Below, piece after piece: positions 17,213 to 27,566 of a DNA stretch of 64,000 nucleotides. A program made the translations under genes and the position numbers. Below the pieces are notes generated by a model. It was not told the DNA's origin. It ran no database searches and was given only the letters and a program-made list of their open reading frames with translations. How positions within the stretch are numbered: the first letter of the stretch is position 1; every line of letters begins with the position of its first letter. Source of the DNA: Pectobacterium aroidearum (GTDB lineage: Bacteria; Pseudomonadota; Gammaproteobacteria; Enterobacterales; Enterobacteriaceae). The stretch lies in assembly GCF_041228105.1 (NCBI RefSeq), contig NZ_CP166097.1:1674001-1738000 (forward strand), written 5' to 3'.

Positions 17213-19198
17213 CTACCTGCCGCCAACGACAGTCACTTTAAATGATGTCGGGTTGATCGGAACGTTAGCTGCGTTATAGAACCTGATGCGAAATGACATC
17301 TCAGCTTTGAATATCACTCGATGCTGTATGAAATAATCGTCTTCTGTGTACTCTACGTCCACGCTATAGTTTTCAGGAGCTAGATGGCTAATAGCTACAT
17401 CAAAAACTCCTGTAGCTTCTGACGTGCAGGCGTTCACAAATCCGGTCACTGTGCTTTCGACACCCCGTTTGAAAAGGGTTCCAGACACGCCACCATATAC
17501 ATCGTTACTTCTCACGTTCGACCAACTGTCAAAAACGACCCCTTCCACAGCAGCAACGCCAGCGTTTTGCCCAACGGCGAACGTCAGCATATGCCATCCA
17601 CGCGTCGTAAAATGGATATAACATCCGTCAAGCCGTCCCACTGTGTATTTTTCAGTTGTGCGATTACGCGGCCCTGATCCGCTAATAGAACGCCCTGATA
17701 CGATATATTGTCGATCACGCAGAATAGGAATGATTTCAACGTTAGACGGATAGTCTGGCTGTTTAGCGCCGTCGTCGCCTATTATCCCCATTGAAAAAGG
17801 CTCCCCATCGGGATTTATCGATGGAAATGCCACAACGTTATCTTCATCAACATAAATTGCGAACGTCACACTGCCGCCAAGATCGTCATTCGGCAGCATT
17901 ACACCAATAGATTCAGGATTGTCTGTGCCGCCGCCGAACGGTGGCGATGATCCGTTTTTAAAAGTGCTGCGTATTATCGTGCGATTTGATGATATTGGAT
18001 TCTGAAAAAATCCGGGTATAAACACATCACCGGTGCGGATCTTGCGAGGGTTTTTATAGTCTATGTGCATGAATACGCACGCAAACCTTTTGCCGATTAT
18101 TTCAAGAAAATCTTCGCGAAGATGAATACCATCGTGACAACTTTCACTGATGCCATACTGTTGAATGACATCGCGCATTGTGTCTACGAACATGCAACCG
18201 AATTCACTAGCGACAGCATTAGCTGCGGCATTGTACGTCTCAGATAGATAACATTCTGTCATATTCCCCATCGGGGACAGGTTAGCACCGCTAACCCATT
18301 GCGTCATGCCTAACACAACAACGCAGCGGCCGCGCAGCAGCTCGCGGGCGATAAATTTACGCATCACTACTGCATAGTTTTTGACGCCGTACAGAGTATC
18401 GCCTGCTATGTCGTCGGGGTTATTTCCGTTATTCGTTGCCGCTTTAATGTCATTAACGCCCAACATAATTGTAGAAATATGCCCAGCCGTGCCGTCATTG
18501 ATATTTCGCACGTAGTTTGTCAGTGCGCGATCACCTGAAGACGCCATGTTTTGGCTAGTCCACACGCTCTGTGTGCGAGTAGACATTGTTTTTGCTATCT
18601 GGACGGGATAGTTAAGAGGGTATTGCCCGCCGTCTGGTCGAAGTCCCCATGTGATACTGTCGCCGTACGCAACCATCGCGATAGTTTTATTCGTACGCAG
18701 TCGGGACAGATATTTAGAGTAGTTACTCGATTCTAATTCACGCAATTTACTGTAATCATCAAATTCCAGCATTCCTCCAGATGAAACCAGTTTATGTAAC
18801 TCATCATCATCAGCTATTCCAGACAATTGATGACCGGGAATGATAGTACGCGTTGAATTGAATTTAAAAAAATAACCAATATCATTAATAAAAACACGCT
18901 GTCCTTCATTAAACTTTTGGTATGACTTTGCCTCATTTAAAGTCATTGACTTGTCATTAAGTCTAATAAGTAAGCTGATTGCTTCAGCTAACTGATTATT
19001 TTTATACTTATCTGGATCTACCCCAGATGACTTTAACAGGTTCAACAATTCAGCTTGAACAATATTAAACCAATCAGCACCGGGCCAACTAATGCCACCT
19101 TGTTCATCGCTTTCACCGAACCAGCGCGTAGCATTGCTTTGTAGTGGTTTTACTTCCGGCATTTCAGGAACGCCGCTGGTGTTATCCAAATGAAACAT
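17213..19198 (-). CDS. Tail fibre protein with SGNH/GDSL esterase domain
   Basis: The protein has 661 residues, with AGGAG before its ATG. Residues 1-80 match the N-terminal virion-attachment segment of the fibre at 20091-20849 ([18 protein letters not shown]). Residues about 170-380 form an SGNH hydrolase: GDS with Ser181, GVND with Gly247 and Asn249, and DGIH with Asp356 and His359. The C-terminal 280 residues look like beta-rich binding modules. A receptor-modifying esterase, perhaps removing acyl groups from surface polysaccharide, is inferred. It is the last gene before the phage end. Confidence 0.85.
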   Translation of the reverse strand: MFHLDNTSGVPEMPEVKPLQSNATRWFGESDEQGGISWPGADWFNIVQAELLNLLKSSGVDPDKYKNNQLAEAISLLIRLNDKSMTLNEAKSYQKFNEGQRVFINDIGYFFKFNSTRTIIPGHQLSGIADDDELHKLVSSGGMLEFDDYSKLRELESSNYSKYLSRLRTNKTIAMVAYGDSITWGLRPDGGQYPLNYPVQIAKTMSTRTQSVWTSQNMASSGDRALTNYVRNINDGTAGHISTIMLGVNDIKAATNNGNNPDDIAGDTLYGVKNYAVVMRKFIARELLRGRCVVVLGMTQWVSGANLSPMGNMTECYLSETYNAAANAVASEFGCMFVDTMRDVIQQYGISESCHDGIHLREDFLEIIGKRFACVFMHIDYKNPRKIRTGDVFIPGFFQNPISSNRTIIRSTFKNGSSPPFGGGTDNPESIGVMLPNDDLGGSVTFAIYVDEDNVVAFPSINPDGEPFSMGIIGDDGAKQPDYPSNVEIIPILRDRQYIVSGRSISGSGPRNRTTEKYTVGRLDGCYIHFTTRGWHMLTFAVGQNAGVAAVEGVVFDSWSNVRSNDVYGGVSGTLFKRGVESTVTGFVNACTSEATGVFDVAISHLAPENYSVDVEYTEDDYFIQHRVIFKAEMSFRIRFYNAANVPINPTSFKVTVVGGR

Positions 19199-19206
19199 GG
19201 CGACTC

Positions 19207-20091
19207 CTACGGTTTTTCTGGCCAGTTGATGTTCGGCGCTGTTGATGTATCGACACGATTCAACTCGACACGGTACGCTTCCCAGAGCGGCAATTTATTT
19301 ATTTCTGTTTCCGATGCAATTCCATTATTCACAGCGTAACTGAGGATTGAAATTTGTTCAGTCGCGATTGATATACGCCGTTCTTTATCCTGCTGGGCTG
19401 CATTAACCAAATAGGCTTTTTCTTGACTTTCATTTTTCACCCATACGGATTCGTTCCACTCATCAAATTGGGTTGAAGGTGGTAACAGCGTATAGCCATC
19501 TGGCAATGGCCCCAACTCAGAAATAACTTTCGTCTCTTTTGTTTCTGTTGAATAAGCTACTTTCCCGCGCAAATCCTTCACATATACCCATTCGTCACCG
19601 TTCCATTTCGTGACGAACGTTGGCTTAGCATCTGGCGGAGAAACGAACGTATAGCCATCTGGCAGCACAAAGTATGCATCTGGGACAATGGTTTTATTTC
19701 CCATGCTATCGTAATAATACTGTCCGGTTTTATCTTCAATTTGCGTCCATTCGCTATTTACAAATAGCAGTACATAACCATTATCCGGCGTGGGCGGCGG
19801 CGTCATGATTGCCCATGTTGGCAATGATTCTGTAATAGTCGAAATAACATATCCAACACCACGCACATTCCAATACTGTGTACCACGCGGATCATCAACA
19901 TAATCCCACGTATTGCCATTGAAAACGCCAGTTTTACCAGCCACTGGCTGACATACTATATGCGTTGAATTAGCCGGTAATCCAGTCCACGCCGGGACAC
20001 TATAGAAACTATTACCGACATAAACCCCAGAATGGTCATATTGATAAATCCACATTCCCTTCGGATTTGCGGATAGTTCAAATGCGGACAT
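19207..20091 (-). CDS. Tail fibre assembly-type protein with repeated N-terminal modules
   Basis: The protein has 294 residues. The last 70 (AYLVNAAQQDKERRISIATEQISILSYAVNNG region) match tail fibre assembly chaperones (Tfa/Mu U family). The first 220 contain about four related modules of the type WDYVDDPRGTQYW, WTQIEDKTGQYYY, WVYVKDLRGKVAY and WVKNESQEKAYL, unlike a short classic chaperone. The start overlaps the stop of the collar fibre gene (TAATG). It probably helps fold a fibre; whether the modules are structural is unknown. Confidence 0.75.
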   Translation of the reverse strand: MSAFELSANPKGMWIYQYDHSGVYVGNSFYSVPAWTGLPANSTHIVCQPVAGKTGVFNGNTWDYVDDPRGTQYWNVRGVGYVISTITESLPTWAIMTPPPTPDNGYVLLFVNSEWTQIEDKTGQYYYDSMGNKTIVPDAYFVLPDGYTFVSPPDAKPTFVTKWNGDEWVYVKDLRGKVAYSTETKETKVISELGPLPDGYTLLPPSTQFDEWNESVWVKNESQEKAYLVNAAQQDKERRISIATEQISILSYAVNNGIASETEINKLPLWEAYRVELNRVDTSTAPNINWPEKP

Positions 20092-20849
20092 TAATATAGC
20101 CTCGTAATATAATTAAATGCTCTGTTTTTTACAGTGTTTTCAGAGTTGCCGACTTCCATTATTGTTGCTACGTGTTTGTGAGCACCTAACTCAATACTGT
20201 GAATGTGATTTCCATCTGTGCTGGTTGTTCTATTAGTGCCATCAATAATAGTTTCAACACCAACATCATCTATCGACATAGCTAACCCACGGGTGCCAAA
20301 TGTGTGATGGTGTAATCCATTCTCTGTTGTTGCTTTTGTTCCCAAATCCACATCTGAAATTTCTGCTGGGTGTCCATGCTTTATTACACCATCAGCCTCA
20401 TAACTCAGAACAACACGCCCCGAAATCGGTTTTCCCTTAATCGTTAGTGCCCGCATATCAGGAATAATTAAATTTGGATATGCTTCAGCCAATTTAGGGT
20501 ATGCAGTAGCGCTAAATGACTGACCAACCATAAAGGCGAATCGCTGTGGCATCATCGATGGCAAAATATCTGAAGGCCATGGCAACGGAATGCCGGGAGG
20601 AATCATAAAATCAGACGAAAAAAATCGAATAGCTTGCGCGAACTGGTCATGCTGCATTTTATCCGGCGTAATATTTGCCAGCGACAACACATTCATCATT
20701 TCCGCTTGAATAATATTAAACCAGTCTGCGCCAGGGTAACTCGGCTGAATTCCGTCACCACCTTCAGTAAACCAGCGTGGATCCGTATATAAGACAGGCG
20801 CGGTCTTTGGCATATCGACAACACTAGATTCATTATCCAAGCAATACAT
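20091..20849 (-). CDS. Phage tail collar / short tail fibre protein
   Basis: The protein has 252 residues. The ATG at 20849 follows GAGG by seven bases; a TTG two codons earlier is less likely. The N-terminal 70 residues resemble the SGNH fibre N-terminus. The middle has a tail-collar pattern ([20 protein letters not shown], then [19 protein letters not shown]) and the end is histidine-rich ([22 protein letters not shown]), a metal-binding pattern of collar fibres, closing in AFNYITRLY. It lies between baseplate gene gp48 and the Tfa-like gene. Confidence 0.82.
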   Translation of the reverse strand: MYCLDNESSVVDMPKTAPVLYTDPRWFTEGGDGIQPSYPGADWFNIIQAEMMNVLSLANITPDKMQHDQFAQAIRFFSSDFMIPPGIPLPWPSDILPSMMPQRFAFMVGQSFSATAYPKLAEAYPNLIIPDMRALTIKGKPISGRVVLSYEADGVIKHGHPAEISDVDLGTKATTENGLHHHTFGTRGLAMSIDDVGVETIIDGTNRTTSTDGNHIHSIELGAHKHVATIMEVGNSENTVKNRAFNYITRLY

Positions 20850-20851
20850 AA

Positions 20852-21436
20852 TCAAACCTCATACTGAAAATCATAGTCGTGTCCGGCCAAGCGATAACGC
20901 CGCAAAAAGCACTCCAAAATTTGAGCCTGATAACTGATTAATGGCGTCAATACATTACTAATCGTTTTAAATCGGATCATCGGCATATCGGTAACCGTAA
21001 CTTGCATAATGAAACGGTATTTTCTGGAATAAATGGGATGCATAATATTTCGTAGAACGTGATGCGGTAATATTTCCGTGACTTGAATAGTGAAACCCAA
21101 TGCATCTTTAACCGCTTGTTCAATTTGCCAGGGCGCTAATCCGCCTTTGCGGTGATATTTCTCTACGACAACATCGCGACGGCGCTCAAAACCATCAGGG
21201 ATAGCATTGCACTCGGGCAATCCTAAATAGTCTTCCCACTCGGCCAGCATTAATTCTGTCGTTTCTGGGCGCATCTCGTTAAGCAGCAAGTCGGCATTCG
21301 CTTCAGCAGCGTGTAAACGGGCGCTAAAGCCCCTTAAAAGGGAAGTTAAAGCCGCCGTCTGGTCACGTGGCCACGCTTTACCACGCGGCATCAATTGCTG
21401 AAGAACGTCATGCCACTCGTCTACACTATGCGCCAT
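20852..21436 (-). CDS. Mu gp48-like baseplate/tail protein (YmfQ/DUF2313 family)
   Basis: The protein has 194 residues. [25 protein letters not shown] and [24 protein letters not shown] are typical of the DUF2313 family, which follows the baseplate wedge protein J in Mu-like phages. It is part of the tail-tip/baseplate assembly and overlaps gp47 by 16 bases. Confidence 0.87.
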   Translation of the reverse strand: MAHSVDEWHDVLQQLMPRGKAWPRDQTAALTSLLRGFSARLHAAEANADLLLNEMRPETTELMLAEWEDYLGLPECNAIPDGFERRRDVVVEKYHRKGGLAPWQIEQAVKDALGFTIQVTEILPHHVLRNIMHPIYSRKYRFIMQVTVTDMPMIRFKTISNVLTPLISYQAQILECFLRRYRLAGHDYDFQYEV

Positions 21437-22494
21437 GTGATCGCCCCCATCGTAATCAGCTCATAGTTTGCACTGCTCTGATTTGTCGTAAGGTCTAGCT
21501 CGTAGTCCGTCACGCCGGTTGCTGAGCCGATAGCCGTACGAATAGAAGACAGCAGTAATGTGTCTCCGGGCGAAACAGAGCGGTACAGCGCTGTAAGATT
21601 CAGCATCGTTGACTGACGGGTGGCTTCCGTATCGGGTACGATACGAATTCCCATATCAATGGGCTTAAGAGTTAACGGAATTGACCAGACTTCAATCCCG
21701 CCGGGCTTGCCCACCCAATCACTGGTGGCCGGATCCTGATGGCGGAATAGATAGGCTTGCATCACAGCGATGTCCGTCACTGTCGGAATAATGTCAGTAC
21801 GTTGGTCATACACCCATGCCAGGCCAACTGTACTTAATCCGTGCCAGGCATCAAACGCCCATGCGCGGCTTACGCCTGCGGTTTCAGTGGCCCATATAAC
21901 GTAATCATGTAATGCGCCGCCCAATGGCGGGTTACGTTTGCGGTATAACAGACGGGTCAGCAGTTCACCGATGGTTTCAATATCCGCGCCGCCGGATAGC
22001 CCGCCGATTGCCACAGTGCCTTCACTGTTAACGCCGGGAACGGGGGAGATCAACGTTAGCATCTCGCCGCTTGCCAGGTTGCCACCAGTGCCGACGTCTG
22101 CCGCCTGAACAGTTACGCTAATCTGACCGTTATCCGGGTCTTCTGTCGCGGTAACGTAATAAACAACGCCATCATCCGTTTGCATTTCAGTATCAATCGG
22201 TAACGGATTCGTGCCGTTGAATATGACAGAGCCGGATGCATACGACGCCGACTTACGAATAACGCCTTCATTTCGTGCGGTATCAATAATGGTTTCATCA
22301 TCTGATTTATCAGACGGAATAATCTGGTTCTTAATCCACGTCTGATAATCATATAAATCGCGTAATGCGCCGCTGAATGCCGTATTTAACGCACGCTCAA
22401 TACCGACAATCGGCAACTTCTGATTTAATTCAATCTCAAGGTCTTGAATGCCGGTGCGAATAATGTGGCGGGTTGATGGAACGCTATACGCCAT
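21421..22494 (-). CDS. Baseplate wedge protein, Mu gp47/gpJ-like
   Basis: The protein has 357 residues of the baseplate J family: an N-terminal helical part with IVGIERALNTAFSGALRDLYDYQTWI, a VQAADVGTGGNLASGE motif and a GGLSGGADIET region. It forms the wedge of the contractile-tail baseplate. Its start overlaps the gp46 end. Confidence 0.9.
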   Translation of the reverse strand: MAYSVPSTRHIIRTGIQDLEIELNQKLPIVGIERALNTAFSGALRDLYDYQTWIKNQIIPSDKSDDETIIDTARNEGVIRKSASYASGSVIFNGTNPLPIDTEMQTDDGVVYYVTATEDPDNGQISVTVQAADVGTGGNLASGEMLTLISPVPGVNSEGTVAIGGLSGGADIETIGELLTRLLYRKRNPPLGGALHDYVIWATETAGVSRAWAFDAWHGLSTVGLAWVYDQRTDIIPTVTDIAVMQAYLFRHQDPATSDWVGKPGGIEVWSIPLTLKPIDMGIRIVPDTEATRQSTMLNLTALYRSVSPGDTLLLSSIRTAIGSATGVTDYELDLTTNQSSANYELITMGAITWRIV

Positions 22495-22933
22495 TTTCTA
22501 TTGCCTCCCAGCGTTTATTTATTTCAACCGTTAGCGCTGAATTATTAGGCCGCGTCAGCACAATACTCAGCGACAGCCAATTCATACGTGGGATAGTCGC
22601 AATAACCTGCGCAGCACGGGTATAGCCGTAACGGATTAACGGTTGCATGGATAGATTGGCGTAGTTTTCGGCACGCATACGCACGGCCTCAGTGAGCTTT
22701 TCACGCTCAATCAGCCACAGCTTGGAACCCCAAGGGAAATCACTAAAAGAATCACCGGGCCAGCCGCGACGGTCTTCAGTACCGTCGGGTATCTCGTCAC
22801 TGTCAGCAGCGCGGGCATCGGTGAATAAGCAAATCAGCACTAAAGAAACAAGGCCCTCGTCAGACGAAAGGCCATTGTGCTCTATTTCAATATCACCGCC
22901 TTCGGGTAGGTGCCAACGTACTCTGATGGTCAT
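22484..22933 (-). CDS. Mu gp46-like baseplate protein
   Basis: The protein has 149 residues. It matches the GP46 family (GLVSLVLICLFTDARA, DRRGWPGDSFSDFPWGSKLWLIEREK). This small baseplate protein is equivalent in place to gp25-type wedge proteins. The ATG overlaps the gp45 stop. Confidence 0.85.
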   Translation of the reverse strand: MTIRVRWHLPEGGDIEIEHNGLSSDEGLVSLVLICLFTDARAADSDEIPDGTEDRRGWPGDSFSDFPWGSKLWLIEREKLTEAVRMRAENYANLSMQPLIRYGYTRAAQVIATIPRMNWLSLSIVLTRPNNSALTVEINKRWEAIENGV

Positions 22934-23469
22934 AACGGTTTCGTTGTGTTCGCACCGTCACCGTCAATGTGAATGTGGTCAAGGAAGCTCTTTCCTTTAA
23001 CCTGAATATCTTCACTGAAGACTGCGGGGCCGGTGACATTAATGAGTTTGCTCACAATGTCACAGGAATCTTCAGCGACCAGATTAACCTTTTTCCCCCT
23101 TACTTCTATGACGCCATCTTTCTTGAGGGTAATAGTGTGGCCCTCACTGTGATACACGCAAACATCTCCGGGGTCTAGTCCTTTTGGGCGACAGGATTTG
23201 TCTTCGACAGCGATGGCCACCAGGCCAGAACGTCGGCCTCCAATGGCAACCACCACGGCGTCAGCCCCCACTGGCGGTACGGACGACAGGCCATAATTTT
23301 GGAAGCGTTCGACGTTATCATCCGTCTCATCTGCCAGGCTCTGCACCTGAAGGTTTTGCCGCCCCAGGCTATCGGTCACAATAAGCACTTTTGCGCGATC
23401 AACCATCAGTCGCAGACGTCGACCGATGGCGCTGATAGCACGGGAAAAATTGCCTTCTTTCAGTCCCAT
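22930..23469 (-). CDS. Mu gp45-like baseplate assembly / tail spike protein
   Basis: The protein has 179 residues. The N-terminal half includes an OB-like region (VLIVTDSLGRQNLQVQSLADET, VVVAIGGRRSGLVAIAVEDK) and the C-terminal half has the repetitive beta pattern of a piercing spike (HTITLKKDGVIEVRGKKVNLV), ending near DHIHIDGDG. Mu gp45 is the membrane-piercing tip. It overlaps the hub gene upstream. Confidence 0.87.
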   Translation of the reverse strand: MGLKEGNFSRAISAIGRRLRLMVDRAKVLIVTDSLGRQNLQVQSLADETDDNVERFQNYGLSSVPPVGADAVVVAIGGRRSGLVAIAVEDKSCRPKGLDPGDVCVYHSEGHTITLKKDGVIEVRGKKVNLVAEDSCDIVSKLINVTGPAVFSEDIQVKGKSFLDHIHIDGDGANTTKPL

Positions 23470-24539
23470 GTCACCCCCACACTGGATTTTTTGCCTTTCT
23501 TTTTTGCCTTCTGAGACGGCATATCCATCGACTCTGGCGGGACCAGTGTTAGCACCGTCACCCGGCCGTTATCGCCTTCCATGAACGAAACCGTCTTAAT
23601 CAGCCAGGTCACATCAAGCTGCTGGATCACGTCCTTGACTTGAATCTGGCAATTTATCTGCCACAACGGGCCTGTCGTGCCGTTCTCTCGCCATCCAGCG
23701 ACAGTAATCTCGGTAGTATTGGCCTCGCCCAACGCTGTGGCTTTATACCATTCACCCCGTGCGCTGGCCCCGCCGACGGTCAGATTGTCCTCATTGACTA
23801 AAATCTTTGGACGATAGCGGGTTATCTCGGAATCAGCGACGATGATTTGGCGACCACCGACTACCTTGGCTGGCTGGTCATCCCACGTCGATCCCCCGGC
23901 AGCCGCAGAGCCTTTGACGATGTACTGACTTGCTCGGCCTTGCCAAGAGAAGCGGCCACGCGCCGCCAGAATGTTGTCACCAAGAATGAGGGATACACCG
24001 GCGCGTGTCGTTGATGCACGAGTGATCACCAGTCGTCCCCATGCGTCGGACGTCATCAGTACACCGCGCTGTTTTGCCAAGCGATCAAGCAGTTCGAACC
24101 CCGTTTCTCCCTGTTCCAACGTGATGCTGGAAAATGTCTCGCCAGTATCAGTTTCGTTGATAACCTCAATACCGTAGGGTTTGCAGATAGTCGCCGCCAG
24201 TTGCTCCAGGCGCTGACCTTTCCATTGCCCGGATTTATCGACAACAGAGCTATCAACCAGGTCGCCGGTTTTATCACGCCCCATCACGCGCAGTGAAACA
24301 TTCTCCGCATCATAGCTGGGGATGAAGTCATCAATATAGCCTGTCAATACACGGTCACTACCGATAGCGACATAACACGCCATACCCGGCTTGATAGAGC
24401 GTGGCGCGGCCGCTGACCAGCGTGCAGTGATAGTGAGGTCAAATTCTCCGGCAATGCTGTCCAGTGAACGATTGACCGTCATTTCCGTCCAACCTCCCCA
24501 GATTTTACCGTCCACGTTCAGTACCACGTCATCACTCAT
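23460..24539 (-). CDS. Baseplate hub protein, Mu gp44/gpP-like
   Basis: The protein has 359 residues. MSDDVVLNVDGKIWGGWTEM and IAGEFDLTITARW mark the Mu gp44 family, structurally like T4 gp27. It connects tail tube to spike. Start and stop overlap the neighbouring genes, as expected in the tail operon. Confidence 0.87.
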   Translation of the reverse strand: MSDDVVLNVDGKIWGGWTEMTVNRSLDSIAGEFDLTITARWSAAAPRSIKPGMACYVAIGSDRVLTGYIDDFIPSYDAENVSLRVMGRDKTGDLVDSSVVDKSGQWKGQRLEQLAATICKPYGIEVINETDTGETFSSITLEQGETGFELLDRLAKQRGVLMTSDAWGRLVITRASTTRAGVSLILGDNILAARGRFSWQGRASQYIVKGSAAAGGSTWDDQPAKVVGGRQIIVADSEITRYRPKILVNEDNLTVGGASARGEWYKATALGEANTTEITVAGWRENGTTGPLWQINCQIQVKDVIQQLDVTWLIKTVSFMEGDNGRVTVLTLVPPESMDMPSQKAKKKGKKSSVGVTWD

Positions 24540-25791
24540 TGTCGATTACCTCAATGACTTGGGACGGTTTAATAAATGCCGGGTAACGCAGACGGTTTCG
24601 TGTAACCAGTGCATCACTCTGTTCGGCATCGCCAGTTTCACGCCATGCTAATAGCATGACCGGTGTTGTTTGTCGGGTCGATATGCGCCTCAGCTCCGGG
24701 AGCTGGACGCTACGAATGCGCACATCGTTAACAACGGCAAAACGCAAATCACGCAGCGAGCGCCACAGCTCGCGCTGACCGGATTCAACGGCATCTATCG
24801 CTTGCTCGCCCAGCCGTTCCGCCAGCGCATCGCCTGTGCCTTGTGCGTCATGACTGGTTTCAAATGTCATGCTAGCTACGGTTTCGGCCTGTGCGACAAG
24901 GGCGGAGACAATCACCAGGCGATGGAACTCATCGATATTGGCTTGCATGGCATCTGAAATTTCAATCGTCGACGAACGAGTTACGCTGCTGGCAACGCCG
25001 GTTTCAACGTCAACTACGATGTTATCAGCCAGGGATTTTGTCGCCGCATGAGCCGCTCGGTCACCGTCCCATTTATCACGCAACTGGTCATAAACGTTTA
25101 ATGCCCATGGTGGTTCTGTGACCAGGTCTTTTATGTCGCTGATAATGCCTGTTACATCGCGGATCAATTCACCTGGTGCGGCGGCGATGATGCCTGCCTG
25201 GTCTTTAAAACGATTGAGCCTATCCATCCATTCTGTTACTGCATCTGGGATAGAGGGCAGATTAGTGATAAGCCCGTCTAGGTCATCCAACAGCGTATCA
25301 ACCATATTGCCGACACCATCAAGGGCAGCAAAGTAGTCGCCGTTGGCCAGCGCTGCTTTTACGCGGTCGGCAGCACTGAGCGTCGTCGCTGTGGTGTCTT
25401 CGGTCTGCGTCGGAAAAAGTTGCTCACCCGCTTCGAATACTTCGAACGACACATAAGCAATGCCGCCTTCTTCCGTACTGAGTTTGTGCGAGACCTTACC
25501 GACTTGCACCTGTTGCGCGCCAAACCATGGATGCACCAGCTCTCCCGGCCCTGGCGTATTCAACGCTGCAAGCAGGCGATTAAGTTGAGTCTGGTAATCA
25601 CTACCCAGCAGGATGGCGTTAATCTGTTGCTGTGTCAGTACCGCGCCGTGGTCTTCAGTCCAACCGACTTCTTTCTTCGGGTACGCATGAGGTATAGCAC
25701 GGCGTCCGCCGGTGCCTTCCACGTCAACAAAGTAGAAAGGGACGTTACGAAACGACGCATCGCGCAGGTCTTCCCATTTGGTTGTGGCCAT
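24532..25791 (-). CDS. DNA circularization protein-like tail protein, Mu gpN
   Basis: The protein has 419 residues. The N-terminus WEDLRDASFRNVPFYFVDVEGTGGRRAIPHAYPKK matches the 'DNA circulation' N-terminal family of Mu gpN (pieces of this kind bind the tail tube to the baseplate). It lies between the tape measure and hub genes. Confidence 0.87.
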   Translation of the reverse strand: MATTKWEDLRDASFRNVPFYFVDVEGTGGRRAIPHAYPKKEVGWTEDHGAVLTQQQINAILLGSDYQTQLNRLLAALNTPGPGELVHPWFGAQQVQVGKVSHKLSTEEGGIAYVSFEVFEAGEQLFPTQTEDTTATTLSAADRVKAALANGDYFAALDGVGNMVDTLLDDLDGLITNLPSIPDAVTEWMDRLNRFKDQAGIIAAAPGELIRDVTGIISDIKDLVTEPPWALNVYDQLRDKWDGDRAAHAATKSLADNIVVDVETGVASSVTRSSTIEISDAMQANIDEFHRLVIVSALVAQAETVASMTFETSHDAQGTGDALAERLGEQAIDAVESGQRELWRSLRDLRFAVVNDVRIRSVQLPELRRISTRQTTPVMLLAWRETGDAEQSDALVTRNRLRYPAFIKPSQVIEVIDNE

Positions 25792-27566
25792 TAGTCTTGC
25801 TCCACATTGCGAATGCCGGTTTGCGCACTCATCGTTACGCCTGGCGTATTGATTTTGACCTTGCTGACCTGTACCCGGTCATCTTTAACCGTGACCTCGA
25901 TTTCGCCCTGAAGCGGCTGGGGGATGAAAGGGTATTGTGATGCTGACTGATTCTGAGGTTGCATCGCTGACCATGGACGTGGATCAATATCAGTTGGTGC
26001 GGAAGTTAACCAGTTCTTGACGTCATCCCACATTGTTTTTCTGTTGCTATTATCCTGAGCACGCTTGATGAGCGCGGCGCGTTCTTCATCATTTTTCGGG
26101 AATGGTACAAGTGAGGCTATCTCTGATGCTGTGTTTATAGCCATGCCGATCAAACCACCAGTGCTACTTTTATTTTTTTGCGGATTATCTGGGATGCCTG
26201 GCACATCACCGCCCCCCATACCACTGCCGCCCATATTAACAACGTAAACCGGCATTACACCGCTGCCGAATACGTCAGTAACACCCGGTGGAACGCCTTT
26301 TTTACCGGGGCGTAGGAAGTCGTAAACGCCTTTACCGATTTGCCCGGCCTTACGTGCGACGAGTAATCCACCTGTTGCTAGTGCAACGTTCTTGCCGATT
26401 TCCAGCCAGTTTTGCACGGTTTCTTGGTCTACAGAGTTAAGCGCATCTGCCAGCTCTTGCACCGGCGCTGCCAGCTGGCTATTTGCGAATTTATTCCATG
26501 TGGTATTCATGCTTTGCATAGCAGACGTAAAGTCTTTCGCAGCATACTCAGCATCTTTCATGATGCCGACGCCGTCACCAACAACAGCTTGGTAACGCTT
26601 CAAGTTCTCTGCGCCTTTTCCTGATGTGACACTACTTATCAACAGAATACTGTCTTGATTAAAACCGGCATTTAGCAAGTTAGCATTTTGCTTCTCTGCG
26701 CCTTTCCTTCCCGAACGTTTAGCAACTTCATCTAATAAAACAGGTAGTTCACGCATTTTCCCAGATTTATCGAATACATTGATGCCGTTTGCTTTTAACG
26801 CCTTAGCAACCTTCGGATTCTGTAAGTCTCGAATGAGGTTTTCTGTTGCTGTAGCTGCTGTGTCTCGATCACCCGTCACATCAATCGCTGACTCAAGAAC
26901 AACACCAACATCTTTTATCCCTGATACCCCTTTTCCTCCCGCTGCTGCATACATTGAGAAAGCCCTGACGCCTTTTTCAGCGATATCCTTCAGCTCAAAT
27001 GCGCCTTCTTTCCCCAATTTGTTTAGCGTATCCATCGCTTTTATCGCTTCTTCTTCCGTCTGTACCTGGAACTTTGTGAAGTTAGCAAACAGCCCGCCTA
27101 TTGATTCACCAGTACCGCCAGAAGCTGCAATAGACGCCGCGATCGCATTACGGTTTTTATAGCCAAAGTCAATATCGCCTGTGACCGTACCCACTTTTTC
27201 GATAGCATTAACCACTTCGCTATCATCAACCCTGAATTTGATAGAGGCATCTTGCATACCGCCCAGCATAGATGCCATCTCGTCGCGTGTTTTTTCGGCC
27301 GCAATACCAATCCGAGTCATACGCCGATCTAGCTGTGTGAATTCGCGCAACATAGCACCACCGGCGAATCCGGCTATCATGCCCGTATAGCGATTTCCAA
27401 GCATATCCAGGCCACGCCCAGCGGCTGCGCTTGTCGACTTGATGACAGACATTGCACGCTCATTTCGGCGCGCGAACTCCGACATATTGGCCCCGTACTG
27501 GCGGGCTTTGGCTGTAAGGTTTCCCGCTAGGTTGATGATAATCTCAGTGTCGAGGCGCTTGGCCAT
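25791..27566 (-). CDS. Phage tail tape measure protein
   Basis: The protein has 591 residues. It begins with MAKRLDTEIIINLAGNLTAKARQYGANMSEFARRNERA and has the TP901-type core (GGLFANFTKFQVQTEEEAIKAMDTL). A hydrophobic segment near 385-405 and a glycine-rich stretch follow. It sets tail length. The reading frame of the tail chaperone extension overlaps its first codons. Confidence 0.9.
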   Translation of the reverse strand: MAKRLDTEIIINLAGNLTAKARQYGANMSEFARRNERAMSVIKSTSAAAGRGLDMLGNRYTGMIAGFAGGAMLREFTQLDRRMTRIGIAAEKTRDEMASMLGGMQDASIKFRVDDSEVVNAIEKVGTVTGDIDFGYKNRNAIAASIAASGGTGESIGGLFANFTKFQVQTEEEAIKAMDTLNKLGKEGAFELKDIAEKGVRAFSMYAAAGGKGVSGIKDVGVVLESAIDVTGDRDTAATATENLIRDLQNPKVAKALKANGINVFDKSGKMRELPVLLDEVAKRSGRKGAEKQNANLLNAGFNQDSILLISSVTSGKGAENLKRYQAVVGDGVGIMKDAEYAAKDFTSAMQSMNTTWNKFANSQLAAPVQELADALNSVDQETVQNWLEIGKNVALATGGLLVARKAGQIGKGVYDFLRPGKKGVPPGVTDVFGSGVMPVYVVNMGGSGMGGGDVPGIPDNPQKNKSSTGGLIGMAINTASEIASLVPFPKNDEERAALIKRAQDNSNRKTMWDDVKNWLTSAPTDIDPRPWSAMQPQNQSASQYPFIPQPLQGEIEVTVKDDRVQVSKVKINTPGVTMSAQTGIRNVEQD

